Assembly: GCA_029339195.1 (NCBI GenBank) | Contig: JAPTJF010000599.1 | Span: 1-31,604 of the forward strand | DNA from: Micractinium sp. NFX-FRZ | Taxonomy: Eukaryota > Chlorophyta > Trebouxiophyceae > Chlorellales > Chlorellaceae | Direction of reading: 5' to 3' | Length of the DNA: 31,604 bases | Shown: positions 21,592 through 31,106 of the stretch, in pieces | Layout: each line of letters begins with the position of its first letter | Position numbering within the stretch: position 1 is the stretch's first letter | Notes under the pieces: model-generated | What the model saw: the letters and a program-made list of their open reading frames with translations, nothing else | The model's database searches: none | Told to the model about the DNA's origin: nothing | Made by a program: the position numbers and the translations under genes

Positions 21592-21932
21592 TCCCTGCTT
21601 GCCCGCCCCACGACCTGCTGCACACGCCTCCGTCTCCCAGCTGTGCCTGGCTTCCACCCGTCGCTGGCGTGTCTCTTCCCACTCTCCGCCTGTGGCACCG
21701 AGTGGTGGCCTTGCTCGCTCTGCCTGCTAGCAAGCGTTACAGTCAAACAATTACTTCACATGCCGCGTACGTTGCTTTGGAGGATTGGTTGTGATGCTGA
21801 CCCTAAGGCATATCTGGCCCCCATCCGGTGTGCAGGCGATTTGGAGGGCAGAAGCAGTACGTTGAGAAAGACAGTAGCATTTCGGACACGAAAGCAGTGG
21901 TAGCACCAGCGCAAAAGATGAGTCGGGTCGGC

Positions 21933-21937
21933 TTACA
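21933..21937 (-). terminator. TGTAA poly(A) signal for gene F
   Basis: ttaca on the plus strand reads TGTAA on the minus strand, about 107 bp beyond the stop codon of gene F. Confidence 0.65.
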
Positions 21938-22012
21938 AACAAAAAAAAGTAGTACAGCTTATAAAAGGCTTCATTGCAAAAGGAGGGTGGGGATGCATCT
22001 GACTGTGGGTTG

Positions 22013-22052
22013 TAGCTGGCGCCTAGCTGGCGCGGTGCTATGCTTAGCTGGC
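22013..22052. repeat. Triple TAGCTGGCGC direct repeat at the gene F stop
   Basis: tagctggcgc occurs three times within 40 bp. The innermost copy covers the last codons and TAA stop of gene F (minus strand). Confidence 0.8.
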
Positions 22053-24116
22053 GCCCACTTGCGCGAGCAGCCATAGCTGGCCAAACAGCATCCACCCCGC
22101 CGCCACGCGCTGCAACCCCGAGAAAGTGGGCCCCCGGCACGCATTCTGCAGCGCCCTATCCACCGCCGTGCACAGCTTCCCTGCAGCTTCCAGCGCTGCC
22201 CGAGGCCGGCCCCGCACTGGCGCTGACCCCGTTGGCTGCTGCCGAGGCGGCGAGCGCCGGTGCACTTTCGGTCCCTCCAGCCACGCTGCCAGCAGTGTGG
22301 GCAGCACCACCCCGCACACGGACAGGTGGAGGTTGAGGAAGGAGGTGCAGTGCTGGCTGGTGCGTGACGAGCCTGCGGCGCAGCAGGGGTGCAGCAGGGC
22401 GCAGCGTGTGAACCTTGCGCGGCTGCCAGGCTGGCCCACGAGCGACAGGGCAGGGATGCCCCGGGCAGTCTGTGCTACAGTGGCCCCCAGGCGTGCAGCC
22501 TGCCAGCCAGCCAGCCAGCCAGCCAGCACCCGGGCAGCCAGTGTGCCGGCCATACAGGCAGGCAGGCAGGCAGGCAGGCGGGCAGGTGGGCAGGCAGGCA
22601 GGCGGCCAGGCACGCAGGCAGGCAGGCGGCCAAGTGGTCAGGCGGGCGGGCGGGCGGGCAGGCGGGCGGTGCTCACCGCTCAGCGCAGCGTGCAGCAGGT
22701 GGGGCGGAATCAGGAGCTGGGTGCCGCACTGCAAGACGCCCCACAGGGATGTGATGCGGCGCTGGGACAGCGGGTCCGACAGCAGGCGGGAGGTGCAGCG
22801 TGCTGGGCTGGCGGCCGTGAGGGCCGTCAGCGCCGCCTGCTGCAGCAGCACCGCCAGCGGAGGCTGGCGCAGCACCAGCACCGCAAGTGCCATGGAGAGC
22901 AGGCACGTGCCTGCAGCAGCGTGCATGAAACGTATGTTTAGAGTTGCGAAGAAGAAGGAGGACCGCCTGAGCCTGCGGTGGGAAGCATGCATGTGTGACT
23001 GCAGCAGCGGCGGGAGGCCGCGCATTGCTCATCCTCTAAAAAAAATTCAACTCTAAACAAAAAAATGCTCATCCTGAAGTCATCCACGCTTCCAAAGGAT
23101 GTAAAACAGCTGTGCACGCTAGTAGAATACACGGGCGGTGCTAGCTTTTTGGGCGAGCAGCAATGGTGGGGAGGGCGGCTGCCGTTGCACCGCCTGGGCC
23201 ATGGAGGCGTGCAGGCGGCTGTTGTGCCGCGTCGCCGCCAGCTGTACAAGGTATTAAACAGGAAGCATGTGGGCAAAAGCACGCTGTCGCGGTTCTCCGG
23301 TAACCAGGCAATCCTGGCACAGAGCCCGCCCTTCACATACCAATGGTGAGAACACGCACCCGTGGCGAGGCGCAGGTAGTCCAGCAGTGCGCCTCCCAGC
23401 CCCGGCGTGGCAGGCCAATCCAGCAGCACCGCAGGCCCGCCCTGCACCATGCATGAGCATGCAGTCGGGCTGATTTTGGGTGTTTGTGTTGTGGGGGCCA
23501 GAAGGAGCGGGGCACACAAGAGGTTGGACGGCGGGTGCGGGAGAGAGGGGGCGTGCCTGGAGAGCAGGCACACGTGCTCAACGGCATGCAATGGAGGCAG
23601 AGCATGCGGGCAGGTCAGCAAGAGACCGCTCGCATGCATGCATGCATACACCGCCCAGGCCAGCACACGTGTCGCAGCCATGGCACTCACCGCTGCAGTG
23701 CTGCTGCTGGCCGTGGCTGCCCGCAGCAGGCGCAGCATGGTGATGCAGGCGACCCGCCAGCGCAGCCAAGTGGGGGGAGATGCACAGTAGGCGAGGGCCG
23801 CCGCGAGCAGCGGCGGCGCCAGGCTGGCGGCCCTCCAGGGCGTCAGCGGAGAGGCTGCGCAGCACAGGTGGGCAACCTCCATAACCACGGCCACCAGCGC
23901 TGCCATGCGGTCCAGCCGGCGCGTGCACGCCTGGCGGGCCGTGAGCAGTGGCGGCGGCAGAGGCGGCGGCGGCGCTGCCGGCTGAGGGTGCTCCCAGCGG
24001 GCCTGCCGCGCTGCCGGCGCTACCCACAACTGCTCGCCGCCGCTGCCGACCCCAATGAGGGCCGCCGCAGCCACCGCGCTCGCCGAGTGCACTTGGTCGT
24101 CCTCCGGAGACGCCAT
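22044..24116 (-). CDS. Gene F: multi-spanning membrane protein, paralogue of gene D
   Basis: Four exons: 24116-23691, 23441-23360, 22910-22677 and 22372-22044, with phases 0, 1 and 1 as in gene D, giving about 356 residues. Hydrophobic segments include DRMAALVAVVMEVAHLCCA, SLAPPLLAAALAYCA, CLLSMALAVLVLRQPPLAVL, LHLSVCGVVLPTLLAAW and GWMLFGQLWLLAQ. It shares VLVLRQPPLAVL and CTSRLLSDPLSQ with gene D and aligns over nearly its whole length, but lacks the polyQ insert and has its own N-terminus (MASPEDDQ). In-frame ATGs upstream (to 24293) exist, so the start is the likeliest rather than certain. The last acceptor (22373) was chosen because it alone restores phase 1 and homology to gene D. Function unknown. 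Confidence 0.77.
22498..22670. repeat. CAGG/CAGC tetranucleotide array in gene F intron 3
   Basis: Long runs of ccagccagccag, then ggcaggcaggca, then ggcgggcgggcg, fill most of the third intron of gene F. An open frame runs through the array but is low-complexity only. Confidence 0.9.
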
Positions 24117-25141
24117 TGCTGCTTGCAGCGAGCACACATACACATCTGCCGCCCTTTGCATCAAGCTCAAATGCAGTGGTGCGCGCTTTGCGATAAGCCA
24201 GAGAGGGTTGCCAAGGTGGGCCTCGGCTTCAGCAGGCGGACGATGCGGGCGCGAGCTGATTGACGACGTTTGCGAACAGATAGAGCCAAACACGAATTAT
24301 GATGCGGCATGCAGTGCTGGCCGCCTCACGCATTACTGCCCTCATGACGGGGATGCCACCTTGACCTGGTTCCACCAGCCCACCTGGTGCCAGCAGCAGC
24401 AGCCAGCAGTGAACCTTCCTAGTGACCCGACGTTGGGGGCCTTATGGCGCCATCACTTCGCAGCCTAAGGTTGAAGGGTGGCCAAGTGGGGTTGAAGCCT
24501 GGGCTAAGTGCCGTGCCGCCGCTCGTGCGCCCTGAGGGGCACCCTACTCTTGCGGGGCCAGCCGCAAGCTGCCTATCACTGCACCCGTTACCTGGCGCTC
24601 GGCTCACACTCTCAAGGCCCTCGCACACAAGGTGAGGACGGGGTGCAAGGAGAGGGATGGGATGCTTGCGGAACAAGGACGGGCGGGGGGAGTGTTGGGT
24701 TGGGCCAGGGCAGAGACTTTCATCTACAGTCGCCACTCTGATTAATCAGAGCAGCATGCAGCGCCCAGCAGCGAGCTGCAGCGGCCCGAGAGGGGGCTCA
24801 GCCCTGGCAGGCGGCCCTTGTGCACCAGGGCGGGCGGCAGGCTGCTGATGCCGGCAGCATCTGGCAGCGAGCAAACACAGCTGGTTGTGACGGGCCCCGC
24901 TGCACCGCTCCCACGCTGTGCCACGCTGTGCTGCGCTGCCTGCCACGTCAGCGCCGCCCACGCCACGCCGCACTGTGCTGCTGCGCATGCCGTCGTGCTC
25001 AGTGCCGGCGCCGCTGACGCAACGCTGCGGTGCGCTGCCACGCATGCCGCGCCCGTGCTGGCTCACGCCGGCACTGGCGCAACTGCAGCACCTGGCCGAC
25101 GGCCCTCCACCAAAGCTCCTGCGCCGCCGCGCACGCCGCGC
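24117..25141. promoter_or_regulatory. Spacer holding the gene F promoter and gene G 3' end
   Basis: One kilobase between two minus-strand genes. The part near 24117-24330 probably carries the gene F promoter and 5' UTR. At 24905-25080 there are loose tandem echoes of a tgccacgc and gctgcgctgcc theme. No gene is supported. Confidence 0.5.
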
Positions 25142-27357
25142 TCATGCTGCCACCGGCGCGCCGGCGGCCTCTGCCAGGCACTCCTCCACCACCGCTGCCC
25201 AGGTGGCCACGCCTGGCTCCTCTGGATACCTGCAGAGCGGGGAGGTGGTCAGGAGCAAGGGGGGAGTGGGGCAGGGTGGGGTGATGCATGGCGTGCAGTG
25301 TCCGGTGGGTGCATGCGTGAGCAGGCGAAAGCTGCCGTGCCACCGCTCAAAGCAAGTCGCTCAGCCGAGTGGCGTTTCACTTTGGGTGGCTCGGTGTTCG
25401 GGCTGGGCTTACCTGATGTGCTGCAGCCCCAGCTTTTCTGCTGCCCGGGCAGAGGTGGAGCCAATGCAGGCGATGCGCATCCCTCGCGTCGCCTCCTCCC
25501 CCACAATCTGCACCCACGCCCTGCAAGGGGTGGGGGGCGCATAAGGGAACAGGTGGACTGATTGAGAGGAGGGGCCGGTGCAGGCAATGTGACGTGCATA
25601 CCCCCACTCCCCCACAACCGGCACCGGGGGCCCTGGCCGCTCCCCCCAGCAGCCCGGCATCCCCCGAGCAAGCTCCCTCCCTCCCCGCCCCTCCGCCCCT
25701 CCGTCTCCCCCCCCAATCAAAGCTGACGCCTCACTGGATGGCCGAAGGAGACCCCACGGTGACCACCCCACGGCAGCCGCCTTAGCCGCCTCTCGCAGCC
25801 CGGCATCTGTGTCCACACACATGCACACCCCACACACAGCCCTCCCTCCTCCACTCAACCCTCACTCGAGAAACAAGTTGTGCTCACTTGTCGGCGGAGG
25901 GGCAGCCGACGGTGACCACCCCACGGCAGCTGCCTTTTGCAAATTGGACCCCCCACCCCACCCCCCCATGCCAGTGGCCACACATTGGCTCACTTGATGG
26001 CCGAAGGAGAGCCCACGGTGACCACGGCAGCCGCCTTGGCCGCCTCCAGCAGCCCGGCATCCAACTGGGTGACGGGCACGGTGTCGTATGTGTTGAGCCT
26101 CAGCACGTCAAAGCCGCGGGCGGCCAGGCCGGACTGCGGTGAGAGGGAGGAGGGGGCGGGGGGTGGAAGAGAAGGAGGGGAGGAGGGGGGGTGAGGGCGC
26201 GCGAGGGTGGGCGGGAACAGTGTCATAGGTGTCGAGTGCAGCACGTGAATGGCACAGGAGGGTGGCAGGCGGGCGTGGCACGTCCGTGTGTATCTGCCGA
26301 GCACACGAGATCATGTGCGAGCATGTGAGTGCCACGTCACTGTGTTCAGCCGCGGCTACCTCAGAGGAGACATCCTTTGAAGCTTGTGTCATGACTCCTC
26401 ACCATTCCCCCTTGCCACCCCAGCACATCCAACCCTCGACACGCCCTCCCGGCGGAGCCTCACTGCCTCCATTTCCCCACCCACACCCCGCCGCCAGCCA
26501 GCTTCCGCCTGCAGCACCGGGAAGCTCTGCTGGTTCCGGGGCACGCCTTCACCTGAGCCCTATACCAGATGTCGCACCTCTCCTGCCAGCCTCACCTGCG
26601 ACCTAGAACTGACATCCTGCCCGGCTGCCTCAGTTGAGCATAATAATATAAACACCCCACCAGCTGTGCCCCGCGGACAGCTACCCGCCCGCCCCACCTG
26701 CAGCACCGAGGCTCCCTTTTTGGAGGCGCTCCCCCCCTCCTACAGCAACGGTGTGCGATGACACACTTCTGTCGGCGTCCGCGCGTGCAGCCCGCCACCT
26801 GCCGTGGGCGGCACCCCCCAACACACACACACAAGATGCTCAACACTTTCAACAGCGCCCCGACCAACTCGCCCCACTTGGCTTGCACACAGCAATCCCC
26901 TCCCTCCACACCACCACACCTCCAACCACACCTGCAGCTCTGTGGAGGCTTTGTGGGAGGCGGGGTACAGTACCCGCATGCTGCCGCCCTCGATCTTAGG
27001 CAGCTCCGGCCCAAAGTGCTCGGCATTGGCCTGCGGGGGGGCGGGGACGGGGGCGGGTGCAGGCATGCAGGGCGGTGATGTTCGTTGAAGCACTTGGGGT
27101 ACACATTGCGTGTGTTCAGGTCTGGCAGCCGGTGACCATGGCGAGACCAGGCTGGTGTGATGTGAGCACACGGGCAGGCAGGCGGGCAGGCAGGCGAGCG
27201 GGCAGGCGGGCGCCTCTGGCTCCTCCCTCCTGCCTTCCAAGCACCTCCACCCTGCTAGTCCACCCCACCACCCATCCCCACCTCCACCCTCGCCTCACTC
27301 ACGTCGGCCCTCGCCACCACCCCACCCTCCATAGATGCCATTTGGCCACAGGAGCAC

Positions 27358-27402
<45 letters not shown>

Positions 27403-28355
27403 ACGCCCTGGCCGCCGCACCCCCACCCCCACCCCACCCCCCACTCACCACGCTGGGCACGAACTGCGGCTGCGGCACGCCCTCCTCCGCGCCCGCCTCA
27501 AACACGCGCCCCGTGCCCTCGCCCACCACCGCCAGCCGCACGGCGGGGCGCCCCGCGGTGCGCCAGCCCTCGAGGAACACAGAGGCGGCTTCGGGGGAGG
27601 TGATGCAGACCCAGTCAAACTCGGCGGCCCGCTCCCGCAGCACCTGCAGGCCAAGCAGGCAGAGAGCAAACGTTGCGCAGTCCTTGTTAGAAAGTGAACA
27701 CACTGAAAGTTAACAGCATGACTTAAATCCAAAAACCAGACATCCAAAAACCTAACAAGGATGACAAAGGAGGCGGAATTGAGTGAGCAGTACATCGCGT
27801 ACCTCGGGCAGGCGGTCGCGATCAGGCCCCGCCGCCGTCTCAACCATGGGCAGCTCCAGGCAGGAGATCCCCCTCTGCTCCAGCACCTCCCGCAGCTTCC
27901 CGTTCTTTCCTTGCTCTCGAGTCAGCACCACTTGTGCCGGCCCAGCGGCAGCGGTGACAGAAACAGCGGCAGTGGCGCGGATGTGTGGCCGCCGCTGCGC
28001 AGCTGCAGCACAGTGGCATGAGAGGTGGCAGGGAACGGGCAGGCTTCTGTGAGAACTTGCACTGCTGAGTGTGCTGCCTGGTTTCCAGTAGGAGCTGGCA
28101 GGATGCCCGCAACTGGTGTAGATAAAGGCCCCCCCCCCCCCCACCCTTGGGTGTAGATAAACCCAAGAAGCCCTGCCGCGCACCTGCCGCCACTGCCGCC
28201 CCGGCTCGCGCCGCACAAGCTGCGGGCCTGGGCAGCTGCCGCTGCTGCTGGGGCCGCCAATCGGCGCGCTGCTGCTGCAGGCGGGTGCTGCAGGCCAGGG
28301 GTGAAGCCTGGCGTTGCTGCCCCGCCCCAGGGCCTGCTGCGCAGAGCTGCGACAT
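25142..28355 (-). CDS. HEMD: Gene G: uroporphyrinogen-III synthase, plastid-targeted
   Basis: Seven exons: 28355-28184, 28002-27803, 27643-27449, 27030-26932, 26133-25994, 25520-25413 and 25229-25142 (TGA). Every phase joins, giving about 333 residues. The HemD domain runs from about residue 81 to the end, with the hallmark start VVLTREQGKNGKLREVLEQR. It continues ITSPEAASVFLEGW, LAVVGEGTGRVFEAGAE, VLYPASHKASTELQ, GFDVLRLNTYDTVPV, VVTVGSPSAIKAW, IACIGSTSARAAEKLGL and a closing EEPGVATWAAVVEECL. Known reaction: it cyclises hydroxymethylbilane and inverts ring D to make uroporphyrinogen III for chlorophyll and haem. The first 75 or so residues (MSQLCAAG, then Ser/Arg/Ala/Gln-rich) look like a chloroplast transit peptide. 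The start was chosen because this ATG-containing exon joins in phase 1 to the domain exon. Introns 3-5 contain echoes of exons. Confidence 0.95.
25562..25636 (-). repeat. Echo of UROS exon 6
   Basis: The stretch repeats exon 6 (25451-25520) at an offset of 111-114 bp. On the minus strand it translates as VVGEWGYARHIACTGPSS, plainly related to the exon's IVGEEATRGMRIACIGSTS. It lies in intron 5, upstream of the exon in transcript order. Confidence 0.9.
25729..25933 (-). repeat. Two echoes of the UROS exon 5 end and donor
   Basis: Plus-strand copies at 25731-25808 and 25884-25932 repeat 25990-26065 (the end of exon 5 and its donor). The core ccacggtgaccaccccacgg is common to both copies. Offsets are about 259 and 106 bp. 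The far copy still translates on the minus strand as DAGLREAAKAAAV, against exon DAGLLEAAKAAAV. Confidence 0.92.
26210..26256 (-). repeat. Echo of the middle of UROS exon 5, upstream side
   Basis: acagtgtcataggtgtcgag then gcagcacgtgaatggc matches exon 5 acggtgtcgtatgtgttgag then tcagcacgtcaaagcc (26078-26114). The offset is about 139 bp. The minus translation includes LDTYDTVP nearby, as in exon LNTYDTVP. Confidence 0.75.
26688..26752 (-). repeat. Echo of the UROS exon 4 end and donor
   Basis: ccacctgcagcaccgaggct then tttttggaggcg resembles exon 4 end/donor acacctgcagctctgtggag then ctttgtgggaggcg at 26927-26960. The offset is 234 bp, twice 117. A fainter third resemblance is at about 26503. 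Confidence 0.6.
27356..27402. repeat. (CA)n microsatellite in UROS intron 3
   Basis: About twenty CA units interrupted once by CG. Confidence 0.95.
28127..28144. repeat. Poly-C tract in UROS intron 1
   Basis: A run of about 14 C followed by accc. The flanking ggtgtagataaa motif occurs on both sides (28109 and 28150), so a short duplication surrounds the tract. Confidence 0.85.
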
Positions 28356-28607
28356 GTGCTGGGGCAACGAGCTCCTGCAGGGCTTTGGTCCGCTTTGTAA
28401 GGATCCTCGAGGTACCAGCAGCGACTTGATGACCGCAGAATGCGCTTCGGTGCGCAGCAACAAACCATGATCTCGCTCAGCTTGTCGTTGCCGCAGCACA
28501 GCACGGCACGCCAGAATTTTGGTAGCCGGCCGGGGCCCGTGACAGTTTGCAGTGATCTCAAAGCCCTTGGAGCGGGTCGGAACTGGGGGAGGCACGTCTT
28601 CCGACAC
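28356..28607. promoter_or_regulatory. Compact bidirectional promoter between UROS and the kinase
   Basis: Only 252 bp separate the two start codons of divergently read genes, so they very probably share a promoter region. No clear TATA box was seen. Confidence 0.65.
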
Positions 28608-31106
28608 ATGCAGTCCGCTCAGGAGATGCTCGCAGTGGCACTGTCCCCCCTGGTCGTCCGCCCGCTGGTCAGCCTGCGCGGTTGGGCACCGGGCGGCGGC
28701 CGGTCTGTCGGCGGCGCTCTTGCCACCACCGCCACCGCCGCCGGTCCCACCGCCGGCGCCGCCTGCGTGGCCGGGCGCCGCTGCGTCTGGGGAGAGGTGG
28801 CCCCCCGCGAGGAGGTCCTGCACCGGGAATCCTTCTACGACAATGTGGTGAGGAGAACAAGGCAGAGCGACGAAGGGCGGAAGCGGAGGCAGGCATTGAG
28901 TTCGGGGCAAGGACACGTCCCGGCCCATGAGTGCGGCGCCGGCGTTCCCAAGGCGCGGCCTCCCTGCCCCCCTGCTGTACTGACCTCCCCTCTTCCGCTC
29001 CTGTTCTCATGCATCGTTTGCGCCCACCCCAGGTGGAGACGTGGGCCGCAAAAGTGAGGAGGACTGTCGGACAGGCTTGGACAGACAGTGGGAAGCGGGG
29101 GAGGAGCCGCGCTGCATGGCGCCAGGCAGCGCTTGTGCCCGGGGCCGGCTCCAGGCAGTGCCAGGGGCCCGTGCTGCACAGTGGCAGCTCCGTGGTGTTG
29201 AGCGTGCCTGCATGTTTGTTTCCCATGCGTCTGCAGCCGGTGCGCAAGCTCACGCTGAAGCAGCTGCTGAGCTTCGGACGAGACGCCTGGTGGGTGGGAC
29301 GTAGGTGGGGGGTGTTTAATGGGGAGGCCAGCGAACGGGGGCTGTGGGTTGACCGATGGGCGGCCTGGTGGGCATGCTGCAGGGGCGGCAGGGAAGTGGG
29401 CGCGGGCCGGGAGGCGGGGGTGCTGGGAAGGATGCAAGCAGTGAGGACAGTGGCAGGTGGAGGGTTGGTGAGTGGTGAGCCTGGGGGGACACAGGCGGGA
29501 TACCCAGTAGTGTGTCTGACCTGGCACAACATGACTGACAGGTGCCGCTGCCCTCAGCCTGCCACCGTGACCCCCGCCGCTGCCGCCGCCGCCGCCGCTG
29601 CTGTGGCCCGCTTGCGCATTCATGAGCTCACCTGCCCCGCCTGTCCTGGTGCAGGTATGACCAGTCGCAAGTGCTGGAGTCGGCACGCTTTGTGCAGGTG
29701 AGCGTGCTGGCGGGCGGGCGGGCAGGCAGGCAGGCAGGCAGGCTGGGTTCAATTGTTAAAAGGCGAGGGGCCACAATGGTTGGCGGGGCTGGGGGTGGCA
29801 CGCTTTGAGCACGCGCGTTTGTGGGCACAGCGTCGCTGTGCGATGGGCGTTGGGGCCTGCCCTGGCAGGCAGTCTAGGTCAGCAAGCTGGCCGGCCGGGG
29901 CCAGAAGGCATGCTGGCTGGCCTGCCAGCCTTGCAATGGAGGTGGCTGTGCAGAGCAGGCATGTACGGAGGCAGCTGCACAAGCGGTGCAGCCAGGCCAT
30001 GCGGGCCAAGGCGCCAGGCCCCCCACCCGGCCCTGCACCGCCCCGCCTCATCCTCCCACCCGGCCCCGTCCTGTCCCTGTTCCCTACTTCCGTACATAGG
30101 CCGAGCTGCCCAAACGCCTGGCGCGCCGCTTGATGGACCTGCAACTGCTGCCCTACATCGTGGTCAGCAACCCAAACACAAAAAAGGTGGGGCCTGCCCA
30201 GCCAGCTTGCCGCTCCCAGTTCTACATGCATACGCCGGTATGCCTGTGCACTGCCCGCTGCTGCCCTACGTCGCCGTCAAGCAACCCCAAGCAGCCCCAA
30301 ACATAAAGCAGGATGGGGAGGCGAAGGTTTGCGATGCATACATGAGCGTGTGCGTGTCAGAGTACGCCCGCCCGCTGCTGCCCCGCATTGTGTGGTCAGC
30401 CAAGCATACGCAAAGTGGGGCGCCCGTTGGCACGCAACGTGCCTGCCTGCCTGCCTGCCTGCCTGCCTGCGCCTGCGTGGGGCCTGCGTGTGCCTGCCTA
30501 CATGGGGCCTGCATGTGCATGCCCACGCCAACTGTACTGCCCCCCCGGCTGTACCGCATGTGCATGACACGCACTGCCACAGCGAGCATGGCCACGCTTC
30601 CCACCCCTGCCTCCTACCGTCAGCTGATGTGTCACATGTACCGCCTGTATTGCCTGCAGGTGTACAATGCCTACTACCACGGCTTTGCCACGCTGCGCGC
30701 GCTGCCCCCCGCCGCTCACCTTCACAACGCAGCTGTCTGGGTCAGCCGGCTGCCGGGGCGGCTGGGTCAGCGGCGGCGGAGCCGGAGAGCCTGTGTCCTC
30801 GCTGAACAGAGGCACCACCAGGTCTCCCAGCCACCCTCCCCAGGCCTCCTTGGCAGCCTGCCCAAGCAGCAGCCGCACCAGGCCGCGCTGGCGTGCGCCC
30901 CGCTCGGGCCCGCTGGCGGGCGGTGGCGCCGCCGCTCCCTGGGCCACCAAGCAGCGCCCCCTGGCGCGGCACGGTGCTGCAGAGTGTGGCAAGGGGATGC
31001 CCTGAGCTGGGCAGGGTGCGCGAGCATAGCACTGGCGGAAGGGTTCGCACGTTGGCAGCTGGGTGTTTACAGCAGCGGCGCTCGAGAACCAATCGAGTAC
31101 TTGTAA
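28608..31106 (+). CDS. Gene H: mitochondrial BCKD/pyruvate dehydrogenase kinase, N-terminal part, 3' end abnormal
   Basis: Exons: 28608-28847, 29033-29053 (21-nt microexon VETWAAK), 29237-29289, 29655-29697, 30100-30186 and 30660 onward. Joined, they give a mitochondrial-type N-terminus and then the kinase-family helical-bundle domain: RESFYDNV, KLTLKQLLSFGRDAW, SQVLESARFVQAELPKRLAR, LQLLPYIVVSNPNTKK and VYNAYYHGFATLRALPP. This pattern is typical of the branched-chain ketoacid and pyruvate dehydrogenase kinases, which phosphorylate and switch off the E1-alpha subunit. The branched-chain or fungal-type group looks closer, but this is inference. After about 30710 homology stops. The frame stays open to TAA at 31104 with low-complexity residues, and no histidine-kinase-like ATPase motifs follow within the window. 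Either a long intron hides the rest, or the gene is truncated or rearranged. Confidence 0.75.
29033..29053 (+). other. 21-nt microexon of the kinase gene
   Basis: ccccag then GTGGAGACGTGGGCCGCAAAA-type 7-codon segment, followed by gtgagg. It is in phase 0 on both sides and supplies the residues expected between the FYDN and LTLKQLL motifs of this family. Confidence 0.75.
29722..29745. repeat. CAGG/CGGG tract in kinase intron 4
   Basis: ggcgggcgggcaggcaggca, a tetranucleotide run close after the donor of the fourth exon. Confidence 0.85.
30250..30422 (+). repeat. Two echoes of the kinase exon 5 end and donor
   Basis: Exon ctgctgccctacatcgtggt (30145) recurs as ctgctgccctacgtcgccgt (30258) and ctgctgccccgcattgtgtg (30375). 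Each is followed by degenerate copies of the aacccaaacac and aggtgggg donor region. Offsets are 113 and 117 bp. Confidence 0.88.
30440..30472. repeat. CCTG tetranucleotide tract
   Basis: About seven tgcc/cctg units in kinase intron 5, the same motif family as elsewhere in the window but in the opposite orientation. Confidence 0.9.
30734..30935 (-). other. Possible antisense exon at the broken end of the kinase gene
   Basis: The minus strand reads a coding-like stretch (RGLVRLLLGQAAKEAWGG, then LGDLVVPLFSED and a Pro-rich tail to DPDSCVVK), ending at a good donor, GTGAAG before GTGAGC. No partner exon or known family was identified. The boundaries are approximate. Confidence 0.35.

Larger units (their letters stand above)
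21267..22043. other. Convergent 3' spacer between genes E and F
   Basis: This 0.8 kb stretch holds the two 3' UTRs, TGTAA motifs on each strand and a small inverted-repeat-bounded element at about 21483-21590. It is more AT-rich than the coding parts near 21935-21985. No gene is supported. Confidence 0.65.

Noticed and set aside
22044..22613. Gene F last exon starting near 22613
   Set aside because: The open frame continues through the CAGG array, but only the acceptor at 22373 gives phase 1 and matches gene D's last exon.
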